DNA of 64,000 nucleotides, taken from positions 62,001-126,000 of the forward strand of contig NZ_VFUZ01000017.1 in the NCBI RefSeq assembly GCF_006658505.1, given 5' to 3'. The notes under the pieces were generated by a model. The model was not told where the DNA came from, searched no databases, and saw only the letters and a program-made list of their open reading frames with translations. This document shows positions 52,631 through 61,265 of this stretch, in pieces. This DNA is from Mesorhizobium sp. B2-4-15 (GTDB lineage: Bacteria > Pseudomonadota > Alphaproteobacteria > Rhizobiales > Rhizobiaceae). A program made the position numbers and the translations under genes. The number at the start of each line of letters is the position of its first letter. Position 1 is the first letter of the stretch.

Positions 52631-54211
52631 TCAATCGACGGGATTTTGATCCAAGGTCGCCACCGTCTTCAGCGCACCGTCGAGCATGTCGCCCTTCTCG
52701 TCTTTCAATGCCGCCTCGCGCAGGCGGCGGATCCAGTCGGCGGCATCTTCACGGTCCTTGAGCATGTCAAGCGCCGACAGCACGCGGTCGAATTTCGACT
52801 GGGCGCGGACATGGGTGTCGCTGTAGCCCTTGATCAGCCGGCGGCAGTTGAGGATTTCGAGGGCAAGGGCGTAATCAGAGGGCACGTAACCAAGCGCGAG
52901 CGTGTACCATTGGTCAAGATGCGCGGTCTCGACCTTGTGGCGCAGCAGGCCGCGGCGCCAGCGACGCAGGCCGCCGATGAACCAGAGAGCGGCAAAACCG
53001 GCAAAACTGTCGGTGCGGATGCGCCGGCCATGATTGATGCGGCGGTCGAGAAAGGCGGCAAGTTTCGGCCGGTTCTCGATGTAGCTGCCCAATGTTGCCG
53101 GCAAAGTACCGCAGAACTCCTCGATACGCGGATGGAAATATTCGGTCACCTGCAGGATCGAGCCATCCTTGACGCCGACCTCCTTGCGCACACGCCTGTC
53201 CCGCGTCGAGCGCGTTTTCAGATCCGCGACACGGATCATGTCATCATAGCACATTGCATTGGCCAGATGCTTGGCGGCGGCGATGGACAGCGCATGGGCA
53301 TGGCCGGCGTCATCCAGCGCGACGGCCTTGTCGAGCCGGTCGAGATAGTCGCGCCCATAGGCGATGTCCTGATAATCGACGACCTTTCGCAGACCGCGCA
53401 ACGCCATGTCGCGCACCGCCATGGGCATCATGTCGATGCGGGCAGCGAGCGCCTGCCAGCCCTGCAGCAGGTTTTGCGGGCCACTCACGCGCCCCGCTCC
53501 GAGAGTGGATTCAACGATCGCCGACTCGGCCACCTTTGGCGCCGGCACGGCCGTGCCGCGCGCACGATCATAAGCGGCGGCGAAGGCCGCAAGGCTGGCC
53601 TTGACGCCGCGACCACCAGCACCGACCGCCTGTTCGTAGCTTTCGCGCGTGAACGGCAGCGCGTCGGATCCGGCCAGCGCGCCAAGCAGGCTGGCGGAGA
53701 TCATCGAACCGTTGTCGGCGGCGATCTTTTCCATATCGAAAACGATGAAGCGCTTGGACGCGGCCTCGGCGGTCGCGTGCACCTTGGACGACGAGGCCCG
53801 GCCGTCACCCGGTTCGATCTTTTCCGACACGGCGGCGATGCGGTGCGACGAAGCGATTAGTGTCGTGCGCTCGGGCGTGACGAAGCCCCTGATGATGGCG
53901 CGGCCGGCTTCCATCAGTTCGGCGGCGATCAGAATGTCGACATCGCCCTGCGAAGGCGACAGCGCGAACACCGGCAGCCGGCCAGTGTCGCGCGCCATTT
54001 CGATATAATAGATCGTGGCGCCGGTGCGCTGGGCAACGCCGGCGACCGAAGTCGATTGCGCGACATAACCATTGCGTTCGGCAACGTCGGTGATCCAGTC
54101 GGCAAGCACGCCGCCGCCCTGGCCGCCAACCGCCAGCACCGCGAGTTTGATGACGCGCTCGCTGTCCTGAGCACCGGCCTTGGCGCGAAATGGCGGGACA
54201 GCGTCAAGCAT
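52631..54211 (-). CDS. Indolepyruvate oxidoreductase subunit beta family protein
   Basis: 526 aa from the ATG at 54211, overlapping the alpha-type gene by 8 nt. The first ~200 residues hold the pyruvate:ferredoxin oxidoreductase gamma-type domain (AVLAVGGQGGGVLADWI, TSVAGVAQRTGATIYYIEM). The remaining ~300 residues are the long C-terminal extension seen in aerobic proteobacterial forms. With the alpha partner it should oxidatively decarboxylate aryl- or indolepyruvate to the acyl-CoA. Substrate is inferred. Confidence 0.85.
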   Translation of the reverse strand: MLDAVPPFRAKAGAQDSERVIKLAVLAVGGQGGGVLADWITDVAERNGYVAQSTSVAGVAQRTGATIYYIEMARDTGRLPVFALSPSQGDVDILIAAELMEAGRAIIRGFVTPERTTLIASSHRIAAVSEKIEPGDGRASSSKVHATAEAASKRFIVFDMEKIAADNGSMISASLLGALAGSDALPFTRESYEQAVGAGGRGVKASLAAFAAAYDRARGTAVPAPKVAESAIVESTLGAGRVSGPQNLLQGWQALAARIDMMPMAVRDMALRGLRKVVDYQDIAYGRDYLDRLDKAVALDDAGHAHALSIAAAKHLANAMCYDDMIRVADLKTRSTRDRRVRKEVGVKDGSILQVTEYFHPRIEEFCGTLPATLGSYIENRPKLAAFLDRRINHGRRIRTDSFAGFAALWFIGGLRRWRRGLLRHKVETAHLDQWYTLALGYVPSDYALALEILNCRRLIKGYSDTHVRAQSKFDRVLSALDMLKDREDAADWIRRLREAALKDEKGDMLDGALKTVATLDQNPVD

Positions 54212-56357
54212 CGGCAAAGGTCAGGCGCCGGCTTTCGCGACGGCGCTGCAAGAGGCTGATCACCGCGCGGCGCGCGCTTTCCAGGAAACGGTCCCAGCGG
54301 CTCGGATTGTGCACGACATCGGCGCGGTAGAAGGACGGGCACAGCACCGCCGCATCGGCGACCTCGCCGCAATTGCCGCAGCCGACGCAGTTCTGATCGA
54401 TGCTCGCGACGGGATCGTCGCGCAGCGGATCGTCGAGCGACTTCACCGACAGCGACGGGCAGCCGGACAGCCGCATGCAGGCATGGTCGCCGGTGCAGAT
54501 GTCCTCGTCGACGCCGAACTTCGGCTTCACCACGCGCTCGCCGCCCTTGATCGCCTTGTCGACCAGCGGCTTTTCGCGGCGCTGGCGGTTGAGCATACAT
54601 TCGGACGAAGCGACGATGACCTTCGGTCCCTTCTCGTCGGTGGTCAGCGCCTCACGCAGCGTGTCCTGCATCTTGCCGACATCATAGGTGTGGTCGACAT
54701 GGCGCAGCCATTTGACGCCCATGCCCTTCACCGCCTCAGTGATGGGATGCTTGGTCGATTTGGTCTTGTTGCCGGCGCGCGATGAGAGAATGTCCTGCCC
54801 ACCGGTCGCGGCCGAATAGAAATTGTCGACGATGACAATGACGCCATCGTTCTTGTTGAAGACCGCATTACCGATCGAGGAGGTCAATCCGTTGTGCCAG
54901 AAGCCGCCATCGCCGACGAAAGAGATGGAGCGGCGCCTGGCATCGGGCGAATTGAAGGCCGAGGCCGAGGCCGGCCCCAACCCATAGCCCATGGTTGTGG
55001 CGCCGAGTTCGAAGGGCGGCATGATCGAAAACAGATGGCAGCCGATGTCGGACGCGATGTGGTGTTTGCCGAGTTCCTGTTCGACCAGCTTGGTGGCGGC
55101 AAAGATCGGTCGCTCCGGGCAGCCGATGCAGAAGCCCGGCGGGCGGCCGGGCACGACGTTGATCAGATCAGCGGTGTCGACGCCCTCGCCGACCTTGTTG
55201 GGCGCACGTACTTCGCCCGGCAGCAGATGCGGCGCCTCTGCGCGCAGGAAGGCACCGATGCCGTCGAGCATGACCTGGCCGGTATACTCGCCGGCCATCG
55301 GCAGATATTCCTTGCCGACCAGCCTTGTGCCGCGCCCGGCCTTGTGCAGCATCGCGGCAAAGGCCTGTTCGATGTAGTTGGGCTGGCCTTCCTCGACGAC
55401 CAGCACGGCCTGCTTGCCCTCGCAGAAGGACAGGAACTCATCGTCGATCAGCGGATAGACGGCGTTGAGCACATAGAGCGGCACGTCCGTCTCGCCATAG
55501 GTGTCGGCAAGGCCGAGCCGCTGCAGGGCGCGGATGACGGAATTGTACATGCCGCCCTGCATGACGATGCCGACCGAGCCATGGTCCGAGCCGAAGAACT
55601 CGTTGATCCTGTTCTTGGCGATGAAATCCACCGCCGCCGGCCAGCGCTTTGCCACCTTCTCCTTCTCGTGCAGAAAGGAGGCGGGCGGCAGAACGATGCG
55701 GCCGGTGTCGCGGCGCGGTGCCGAAAGCGCATCGGCCACGCTCATCGGCGGGCGCTTGTTGTCCTTGGCGATGAAATGGCCATGGACATGGCAGCAGCGG
55801 ATGCGCACCTGCAGCATGACGGGCGTGTTGGAGATCTCCGAGAGTTCGAAGCCATCCTCGACCGCCTTGACGATCGACGACAGGTTCGGGCGTGGGTCGA
55901 GCAGCCACACCTGGCTCTTCATGGCAAAGGCATGGCTGCGCTCCTGCATGATCGAGGAGCCCTCGCCGTAATCCTCGCCGACGATGATCAGCGCGCCGCC
56001 GGTGACGCCGCCGGAAGCGAGATTGGCCAGTGCATCGGAGGCGACATTGGTGCCGACAGTCGACTTGAAAGTCGCGGCACCGCGGATCGGATAGTGCACC
56101 GAGGCGGCCAGCATGGCGGTGGCGGTGGCTTCCGAAGCGCTGGCCTCGAAATGCACGCCGAGCTCGCCCAGAATGTCCTGCGCGTCGGCCAACACATCCA
56201 TCAGATGGCTGATCGGCGCGCCCTGATAGCCGCCGACATAGCCGACGCCGCATTGCAGCAGCGCCTTGGTGATGGCGAGAATGCCCTCGCCAGCGAATTC
56301 CTCGCCGGCGCCGAGCCTGAGTTTTTCGACTTCCTTGGCAAAAGACCGTTCGGCCAT
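54204..56357 (-). CDS. Indolepyruvate ferredoxin oxidoreductase alpha-type subunit
   Basis: 717 aa. Thiamine-diphosphate 2-oxoacid oxidoreductase: N-terminal pyrimidine-binding part (YVGGYQGAPISHLMDVLADA), central VGTNVASDALANLASGGVTGG, and the TPP core GDGGFWHNGLTSSIGNAV with DNFYSAATGGQD. The C-terminal part has two Cys clusters (CTGDHACMRLSGC, CVGCGNCGEVADAAVLC) for [4Fe-4S] centres that pass electrons to ferredoxin. It overlaps the beta gene by 8 nt and lies behind a MarR regulator. Substrates of relatives are indole-, phenyl- and hydroxyphenylpyruvate. Confidence 0.9.
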   Translation of the reverse strand: MAERSFAKEVEKLRLGAGEEFAGEGILAITKALLQCGVGYVGGYQGAPISHLMDVLADAQDILGELGVHFEASASEATATAMLAASVHYPIRGAATFKSTVGTNVASDALANLASGGVTGGALIIVGEDYGEGSSIMQERSHAFAMKSQVWLLDPRPNLSSIVKAVEDGFELSEISNTPVMLQVRIRCCHVHGHFIAKDNKRPPMSVADALSAPRRDTGRIVLPPASFLHEKEKVAKRWPAAVDFIAKNRINEFFGSDHGSVGIVMQGGMYNSVIRALQRLGLADTYGETDVPLYVLNAVYPLIDDEFLSFCEGKQAVLVVEEGQPNYIEQAFAAMLHKAGRGTRLVGKEYLPMAGEYTGQVMLDGIGAFLRAEAPHLLPGEVRAPNKVGEGVDTADLINVVPGRPPGFCIGCPERPIFAATKLVEQELGKHHIASDIGCHLFSIMPPFELGATTMGYGLGPASASAFNSPDARRRSISFVGDGGFWHNGLTSSIGNAVFNKNDGVIVIVDNFYSAATGGQDILSSRAGNKTKSTKHPITEAVKGMGVKWLRHVDHTYDVGKMQDTLREALTTDEKGPKVIVASSECMLNRQRREKPLVDKAIKGGERVVKPKFGVDEDICTGDHACMRLSGCPSLSVKSLDDPLRDDPVASIDQNCVGCGNCGEVADAAVLCPSFYRADVVHNPSRWDRFLESARRAVISLLQRRRESRRLTFADA

Positions 56358-56374
56358 CTCTGCCTCCTTCCGTT

Positions 56375-56393
56375 GCCGCCGACAGCCGGCGGC
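56375..56393 (-). terminator. Hairpin between MarR gene and oxidoreductase genes
   Basis: Perfect 7-bp stem GCCGCCG/CGGCGGC with a 5-nt loop, 18 nt before the alpha-type gene start. May attenuate or end the MarR transcript. Confidence 0.35.
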
Positions 56394-56416
56394 GGCTAAT
56401 CTAGAGTCCCTGTCTT

Positions 56417-56464
56417 ATGCATGTCGTTTCCCCAAAACCGGGTCCACTTTTGGGCGACATGCAT
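56417..56464. repeat. Rhizobiales-type intergenic palindrome
   Basis: ATGCATGTCG at the left is repeated inverted as CGACATGCAT at the right; inside, CCCAAAA pairs with TTTTGGG. The 48-bp element abuts the MarR stop codon. The form matches a dispersed palindrome I recall as common between genes in Rhizobiales. No second copy was seen in this window. Confidence 0.7.
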
Positions 56465-56946
56465 CAGATGTCGTGCTTGCGAATATTCTTCAGGATCTTC
56501 TGCAGCGTCGCGATCAATGCGGCGTATTCGGCATCATCGACATCGTCGAACATCGCCTCGAACGCGTCATGCATGGCCGGCCAGGCGCGGGTGAACTCGG
56601 CCCGGCCCTCGTCGGTCAGGAACACGTGGCGGATACGGCTGTCGGTGACCCCTTGCTCGCGCCGCACGAACCCCTGGCCCTCCAGCGTGTCGAGCGTGCG
56701 GCTCAAGGTCGATTGCTCGATGACAGTGTAGACCGAGAGGTCGTTGACGGTGACACCATCCGTAACCGAGAGCACGGCCAGCGTGCGCACCTGCGAAATG
56801 GTCAGGCCCTGCCTGCGGAAATCGTCGCGCAACGTGGCGTTGTAGCGACCCATGATGCGGTTCATCAGATAGGGCGCGAATTGCTGCAGTCCGATCTGGC
56901 CGAGGGTCGAGATGCGCTGGCGCCTTTCGGGAAGCTTCTGTTCCAT
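56464..56946 (-). CDS. MarR family transcriptional regulator
   Basis: 160 aa from the ATG at 56946, sharing the stop of the upstream flavoenzyme gene (TGATG). Winged-helix pattern: LTISQVRTLAVLSVTDGVTVNDLS, the recognition helix TVIEQSTLSRTLDTLEGQGFVRRE and the wing DSRIRHVFLTDEG. Long helices at both ends form the dimer. It probably responds to an aromatic acid and controls this cluster. It is between the flavoenzyme and the 2-oxoacid oxidoreductase genes on the same strand. Confidence 0.9.
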   Translation of the reverse strand: MEQKLPERRQRISTLGQIGLQQFAPYLMNRIMGRYNATLRDDFRRQGLTISQVRTLAVLSVTDGVTVNDLSVYTVIEQSTLSRTLDTLEGQGFVRREQGVTDSRIRHVFLTDEGRAEFTRAWPAMHDAFEAMFDDVDDAEYAALIATLQKILKNIRKHDI

Positions 56947-58517
56947 CACAGCCTCCCCGCCAGGAGAAAGCCGGAGCCACCGCCGAGACCCGCGCCCGGA
57001 TGGGTCGAGGCGCCGATATGGTAGAGGTTTTTGATACCGGTCTGATGATTGCGGCTGGTCTTGAACGGCCGCCACAGGAATGACTGGTCGATGGTGGAGG
57101 AACCGCCATAGGGGTCACCGCCGACCAGGTTGATGTTCATGGCTTCGAGATCGGCCGGCGAATAGGCACGGCGCGCGATGACGCTGTCCTTGAAGCCATC
57201 AACATGGCTGGCGAGAACCGCCTCGGCGCGGTCGGCGTAGGCCTCGCGCAACTCGGCGGTCCACTGCCCGTCGGCCGGCGTCTGCAGCTTGCCGGCGGCA
57301 TCGCCCTTGATGTGGCGCGGCGCCTCGGGCAGCTGCAGCCATAGGATCGCCTTGCCCTCCGGGCAGCGCGACGGATCGAGCGCGTGCGGCTGACCGACAC
57401 AGATGGTCGGTACTTCAGGCAGCATGCCGCGCGCCGCTTCGTTGCAGGCTTTCGAGACACCGTCCAGGCCCGGCGTCAGGTGCAGCAGCGCCACCTTGTC
57501 CAGCCCTTCACCGCGCCACGCCGGCGGCTTGTCGAGGGCGTAATGAATCTGGAAATTGCCTTTGCCGTAGCTATATTTCCGTGCCGCGTCGGCATCGGCT
57601 TTGGGAGCATCCGTGCCCAGCAGGCGGTTATAGAGCTGCGTCGGCGTGACCGAGCAGATGACGCTCTTCCTGGCATGGACCGTCTCGCCCGAGGCCAGCC
57701 GCACGCCGGTGGCGCGGCCGCCGGCCAGGATGATGGAAGCAACGTCGGATTCTGTGGAAATGACGCCGCCGCGCTCGATGATGAGCGCCTCGAAAGCCGA
57801 CAGCAGGTTCTTCGCCCCGCCCTTGACGATCGGCGCGCCTGCCGCCTCCAGCGCGAAGGCAATCACCTTGGCGATCTGGCCGGAAAAGGCATCTTCCGGG
57901 CCGAGCCCGGCATGCAGCACCCAGGGCGCCCAGAGCGCACGGATGGTTTCGGACCGGTAGGTGCTTTCCAGCCAGCCGCGTGCCGGCACCAGGGCCTCAC
58001 CAAGGAAGTCGGCAAGGCCGCGCGGACCGCGCCGCCAGGCGTCGCCCGCCAGCAGCTTCGCGGTCGAATAAGACCACAAGCTGCCGCCGAGCAGGCCAAA
58101 CAACAGGCCGGCATTGCGCTCGATGCCGCCGACATCCTCGGCATGCCGGTCGCCGTCACCTGCCGCGATTGCGTTGAGTGCCGCGACATTGGCGGCGCGG
58201 TCGGTGCTGAGCACCGCATGGCTGCCATCAGGCCGCAGCACGCCGGTCGGCGTTGCCGTGTGGCAGAACTCCAGGCCGTGCCGCGCAAGGTCGGCGCCAA
58301 GTGCCGAGAAGGCCGGCGAGGTGATGAACAGCACGAAGGTCGTCGCCATCACGTCATGGATGAAGCCGGGCGCGGTGATCTCCTCGGTGCGCATGCAGCC
58401 GCCGATGCGATCGTTGCGTTCCAGCACGAGCACCTTGGCGCCCTTGCCGCCAAGCATCGCCGCGCACACCAGCCCATTGATGCCGCTGCCGACGATGATG
58501 TGATCGGGCGCTTTCAT
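56946..58517 (-). CDS. Phytoene-desaturase-like FAD oxidoreductase, copy 1
   Basis: 523 aa. FAD-binding HIIVGSGINGLVCAAMLGGK plus LVLERNDRIGG, and the C-terminal NLYHIGASTHPGAGLGGGSG, typical of CrtI-like amine-oxidase-superfamily enzymes. No carotenoid genes are near, so carotenoid desaturation is unlikely. The catabolic neighbours suggest oxidation of a small molecule. It is translationally coupled to the MarR gene and lies 152 nt after the cyclase gene. A paralogue of similar length is encoded divergently at 59581. Confidence 0.88.
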   Translation of the reverse strand: MKAPDHIIVGSGINGLVCAAMLGGKGAKVLVLERNDRIGGCMRTEEITAPGFIHDVMATTFVLFITSPAFSALGADLARHGLEFCHTATPTGVLRPDGSHAVLSTDRAANVAALNAIAAGDGDRHAEDVGGIERNAGLLFGLLGGSLWSYSTAKLLAGDAWRRGPRGLADFLGEALVPARGWLESTYRSETIRALWAPWVLHAGLGPEDAFSGQIAKVIAFALEAAGAPIVKGGAKNLLSAFEALIIERGGVISTESDVASIILAGGRATGVRLASGETVHARKSVICSVTPTQLYNRLLGTDAPKADADAARKYSYGKGNFQIHYALDKPPAWRGEGLDKVALLHLTPGLDGVSKACNEAARGMLPEVPTICVGQPHALDPSRCPEGKAILWLQLPEAPRHIKGDAAGKLQTPADGQWTAELREAYADRAEAVLASHVDGFKDSVIARRAYSPADLEAMNINLVGGDPYGGSSTIDQSFLWRPFKTSRNHQTGIKNLYHIGASTHPGAGLGGGSGFLLAGRL

Positions 58518-58669
58518 TGGACACTCGCGGACGGCGGGAGGTCAGATCTGGCCGCGCAACGTGGCATTCCTTCGCGCTGTAGAGCGCTAGCCTCGCCAGG
58601 CTGGCGCCCTCTTGCTGCCATGACATTATCACCCGCGCGCATGATCTTCTCCCGAAGACCCACCTCGCT

Positions 58670-59461
58670 CTATTTTCCCGATACCAGCGCCAGCGCGCGG
58701 ATCGGGCTGCCTGTGCCGTGCTCGATCTTGAGCGGTGCGGCGATCAGGATCGCGCCCTTCGGCGGCAGCTGGTCGAGGTTGCAGAGGCTGGCGAGCCCAT
58801 AACGATTGGCCTTGTGCATCAGCGTGTGCGCCGGGAATGGCGGCTCCATGCCGCCAGCCTTGCCGGCATCGGTGCCGATGGTCTCCGAGCCCCAGCCCTT
58901 GATGTCCTTGCTGATCAGATACTGGATGGCTTCAGCCGTCGGGCCGGGCGTGTGCGGTCCGGTCTCGTTGGCGTTGAGGAAAGCGGCTTCCGAGCCGTTG
59001 CGCTTGTACCAGTCGGTGCGCATCACCACCCATTCGCCGGGGTTGATGGCACCATGCTTGGCTTCCCAGGCCTTGATGTGGTCGACCGTGAGCAGGAAAT
59101 CGTGATCGGCGGCGGCTTCCCCGGAGCAATCGATGACATTGACCGGGCCGACGAAATTCTGCGCCGGAATGGTGTCGGTGGCGCCGTCCGGATAATCCTT
59201 GCCGGTGATCCAATGCTGCGGCGCATCGAAATGCGTGCCGGAATGCTCGCCGAGCTTCAGCCAGTTCCAGGCCCACCACGGACCGTTCTTGTCGTAGCGG
59301 GAGATCGAATGGATCTCGACCTTCGGTGTGTCGACGGCAAGTTCCGGCGGCAGCTTGATCAGCGGCGTGTCGGGTCCCAGCGGCGCCGAGAGGTCGACCA
59401 CCTTGATGGCACCTGAAAGCAGCTGGCCGGCGACCTCGCCGAGGAGTTTTTGCGTGTCCAT
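58670..59461 (-). CDS. Cyclase family protein (kynurenine formamidase-like)
   Basis: 263 aa. The HSGTHFDAPQHW motif (residues 73-84) binds the catalytic metal in this family, and DLSAPLGPDTPL, VMRTDWYKRN and a late PPFPAHTLMHKANRYG support the call. Members hydrolyse kynurenine formamide, isatin or related amides or lactones. An amide or lactone of a tryptophan-derived compound would fit the indolepyruvate-type enzyme nearby, but this is inference. First gene of the minus-strand cluster; the promoter region to the divergent gene is only 119 bp. Confidence 0.87.
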   Translation of the reverse strand: MDTQKLLGEVAGQLLSGAIKVVDLSAPLGPDTPLIKLPPELAVDTPKVEIHSISRYDKNGPWWAWNWLKLGEHSGTHFDAPQHWITGKDYPDGATDTIPAQNFVGPVNVIDCSGEAAADHDFLLTVDHIKAWEAKHGAINPGEWVVMRTDWYKRNGSEAAFLNANETGPHTPGPTAEAIQYLISKDIKGWGSETIGTDAGKAGGMEPPFPAHTLMHKANRYGLASLCNLDQLPPKGAILIAAPLKIEHGTGSPIRALALVSGK

Positions 59462-59580
59462 GATCTCTGTTCCCTCTTTCTTGATGATGCTGGAGGCTCG
59501 TCTCGGCCCTTAATATCCTACTAGACGAAAACATATGCATCTGCAATTATCTTTAAGCATAAAGGAAATGGGAACGGGGC

Positions 59581-61155
59581 GTGAGCGAGTTCGACGCCAT
59601 CTTTGTCGGGGCGGGCCACAACAGTCTGGCATGCGCCGCGCATCTGGCGCTGAAAGGCTGGAAAACCGGGATTTTCGAGCGCAGCGCGACAATCGGCGGT
59701 GCCGTCCAGACGCGCGAATTCACCCTTCCCGGCTTCCGTCACGATTTCGGGGCGATGAATCTGAGCCTGTTTGCCGGCTCTGCCTTCCACCGGAAATATG
59801 CAAATGAATTGAAAGCGCAGGGGCTGGAGTTCGCGCCGGTCGCCGACTGCTTCGCCAGCGCCTTCCCGGACGGACGCTGGTTCGGCGTCAGCAACAGTCT
59901 GGAGAAAACAGCCGCGCGCATGGCTGCGTTCTCCGCCGCCGATGCAGCGACATGGCGCAGGCTGGTCGCGGCGTTTCCGGCGGAAGCCGAGCATCTGTTC
60001 CGGCTGCTCGGCTCGCCGATGAGTGCCCGCGCGCTTGCCGGTACGGCCTGGAACCTGTGGCGCAGGAAAGGCATGTCCGGCGCGCTCGATACGGGTCGCC
60101 TGCTGCTGTCATCGCCGCGCGCCTGGCTCGAGGAAAACTTCGAGTCGCCGCATGTGCGTGCAACACTCGCCACCTGGGGGATGCATCTCGACTTCGCGCC
60201 CGACATCGCAGGCGGCGCCGTGTTCCCCTATCTGGAATCGATGGCCAACCAGAGCTTCGGCATGGTGCTGGGCAGGGGCGGCGCCGACACCATCGTCCGC
60301 GCCTTGTCGGGCATGGTGACGTCAGCCGGCGGCAAGATCGTCACCGGGGCCGAGGTGGCCGAGATCAGGGTTTCCGGCGGCAGGGCGACCGGCGTGCGGC
60401 TGGCTTCCGGTGAGAGCCATATAGCGACCAGGGCGGTCATCGCGGGCGTTGCGCCCAGGGCACTGACGGGCAAGTTGCTGTCCGCCGGTTCGGGCGACGC
60501 CGGCTTCGATACGGCGATGAAAAAGTTCCGCCATGCGCCGGGCACGATGATGATCCATCTGGCGCTCGACGACCTGCCGGACTGGCGCGCCGGGGCGGAG
60601 CTTCGGCAGTTTGCCTATGTCCATCTGTCGCCCTCGCTCGACGCCATGTCGCGCACCTATCAGCAGGCGATCGCGGGCATGCTGCCGGACGAACCGGTGC
60701 TGGTCGTCGGCCAGCCGACGGCGATCGACCAGTCGCGCGCGCCCGCGGGCAAGCATGTGCTGTGGGTGCAGGTGCGCATGCTGCCCGCCGAAATCCTGGG
60801 CGATGCTTCGGCCAAGATCGCGGCCGCGCATTGGGATCAGGTCAAGGAGGCCTACGCGGACCGCGTGCTCGACATGATCGAGACCTATGCGCCCGGACTT
60901 CGCCAGAAGATCCTTGGCCGGGCGGTGTTCTCGCCCATCGACCTCGAGCGCGAGAACCCGAACCTGGTCGGCGGCGACCAGGTCTGCGGCAGCCATCATC
61001 CGGCGCAGAATTTCCTGTTCCGCCCGGCGCGCGGCTTCGCCGGCTGGAACACGCCGGTCGCCAATCTGCATCTCACGGGCGCGGCGACATGGCCAGGCGC
61101 CGGCACGGGTGCGGCCTCGGGCTTCATGCTCGCGCAACAGCTTGGCGGGAGGTAG
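59581..61155 (+). CDS. Phytoene-desaturase-like FAD oxidoreductase, copy 2
   Basis: 524 aa, GTG start. FAD motif FVGAGHNSLACAAHLALKG with IFERSATIGGAVQT, and the C-terminal NLHLTGAATWPGAGTGAASG, the same architecture as copy 1 but with low identity. Divergent from the cyclase gene across 119 bp (59462-59580) that holds an AT-rich stretch suitable for promoters. It is followed by an importer substrate-binding gene 110 nt on. Reaction unknown. Confidence 0.88.
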   Translation: MSEFDAIFVGAGHNSLACAAHLALKGWKTGIFERSATIGGAVQTREFTLPGFRHDFGAMNLSLFAGSAFHRKYANELKAQGLEFAPVADCFASAFPDGRWFGVSNSLEKTAARMAAFSAADAATWRRLVAAFPAEAEHLFRLLGSPMSARALAGTAWNLWRRKGMSGALDTGRLLLSSPRAWLEENFESPHVRATLATWGMHLDFAPDIAGGAVFPYLESMANQSFGMVLGRGGADTIVRALSGMVTSAGGKIVTGAEVAEIRVSGGRATGVRLASGESHIATRAVIAGVAPRALTGKLLSAGSGDAGFDTAMKKFRHAPGTMMIHLALDDLPDWRAGAELRQFAYVHLSPSLDAMSRTYQQAIAGMLPDEPVLVVGQPTAIDQSRAPAGKHVLWVQVRMLPAEILGDASAKIAAAHWDQVKEAYADRVLDMIETYAPGLRQKILGRAVFSPIDLERENPNLVGGDQVCGSHHPAQNFLFRPARGFAGWNTPVANLHLTGAATWPGAGTGAASGFMLAQQLGGR

Positions 61156-61265
61156 GCCCGACGATTTCACGGAGGCTGCGAGAGGCAAGGCGCTGCTGCC
61201 CACGAAGCCTGAACCAATGAACGGACAGTGCCGTGCAAAGACAATAACCAACAAGGGGAACGACA

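Noticed and set aside
52458-52649. 63-codon plus-strand frame starting inside the second TGAAC-N3-GTTCA site
   Set aside because: Starts within the operator cluster, has no ribosome binding site or recognisable sequence and overlaps the end of the oxidoreductase gene.
54894-56399. 501-codon plus-strand frame opposite the oxidoreductase alpha gene
   Set aside because: Antisense shadow of a gene with clear TPP and Fe-S motifs; no domain visible.
56946-61155. Carotenoid synthesis from the two phytoene-desaturase-like genes
   Set aside because: No crtB, crtE or cyclase of carotenoid type is nearby, and the neighbours are catabolic and transport genes.
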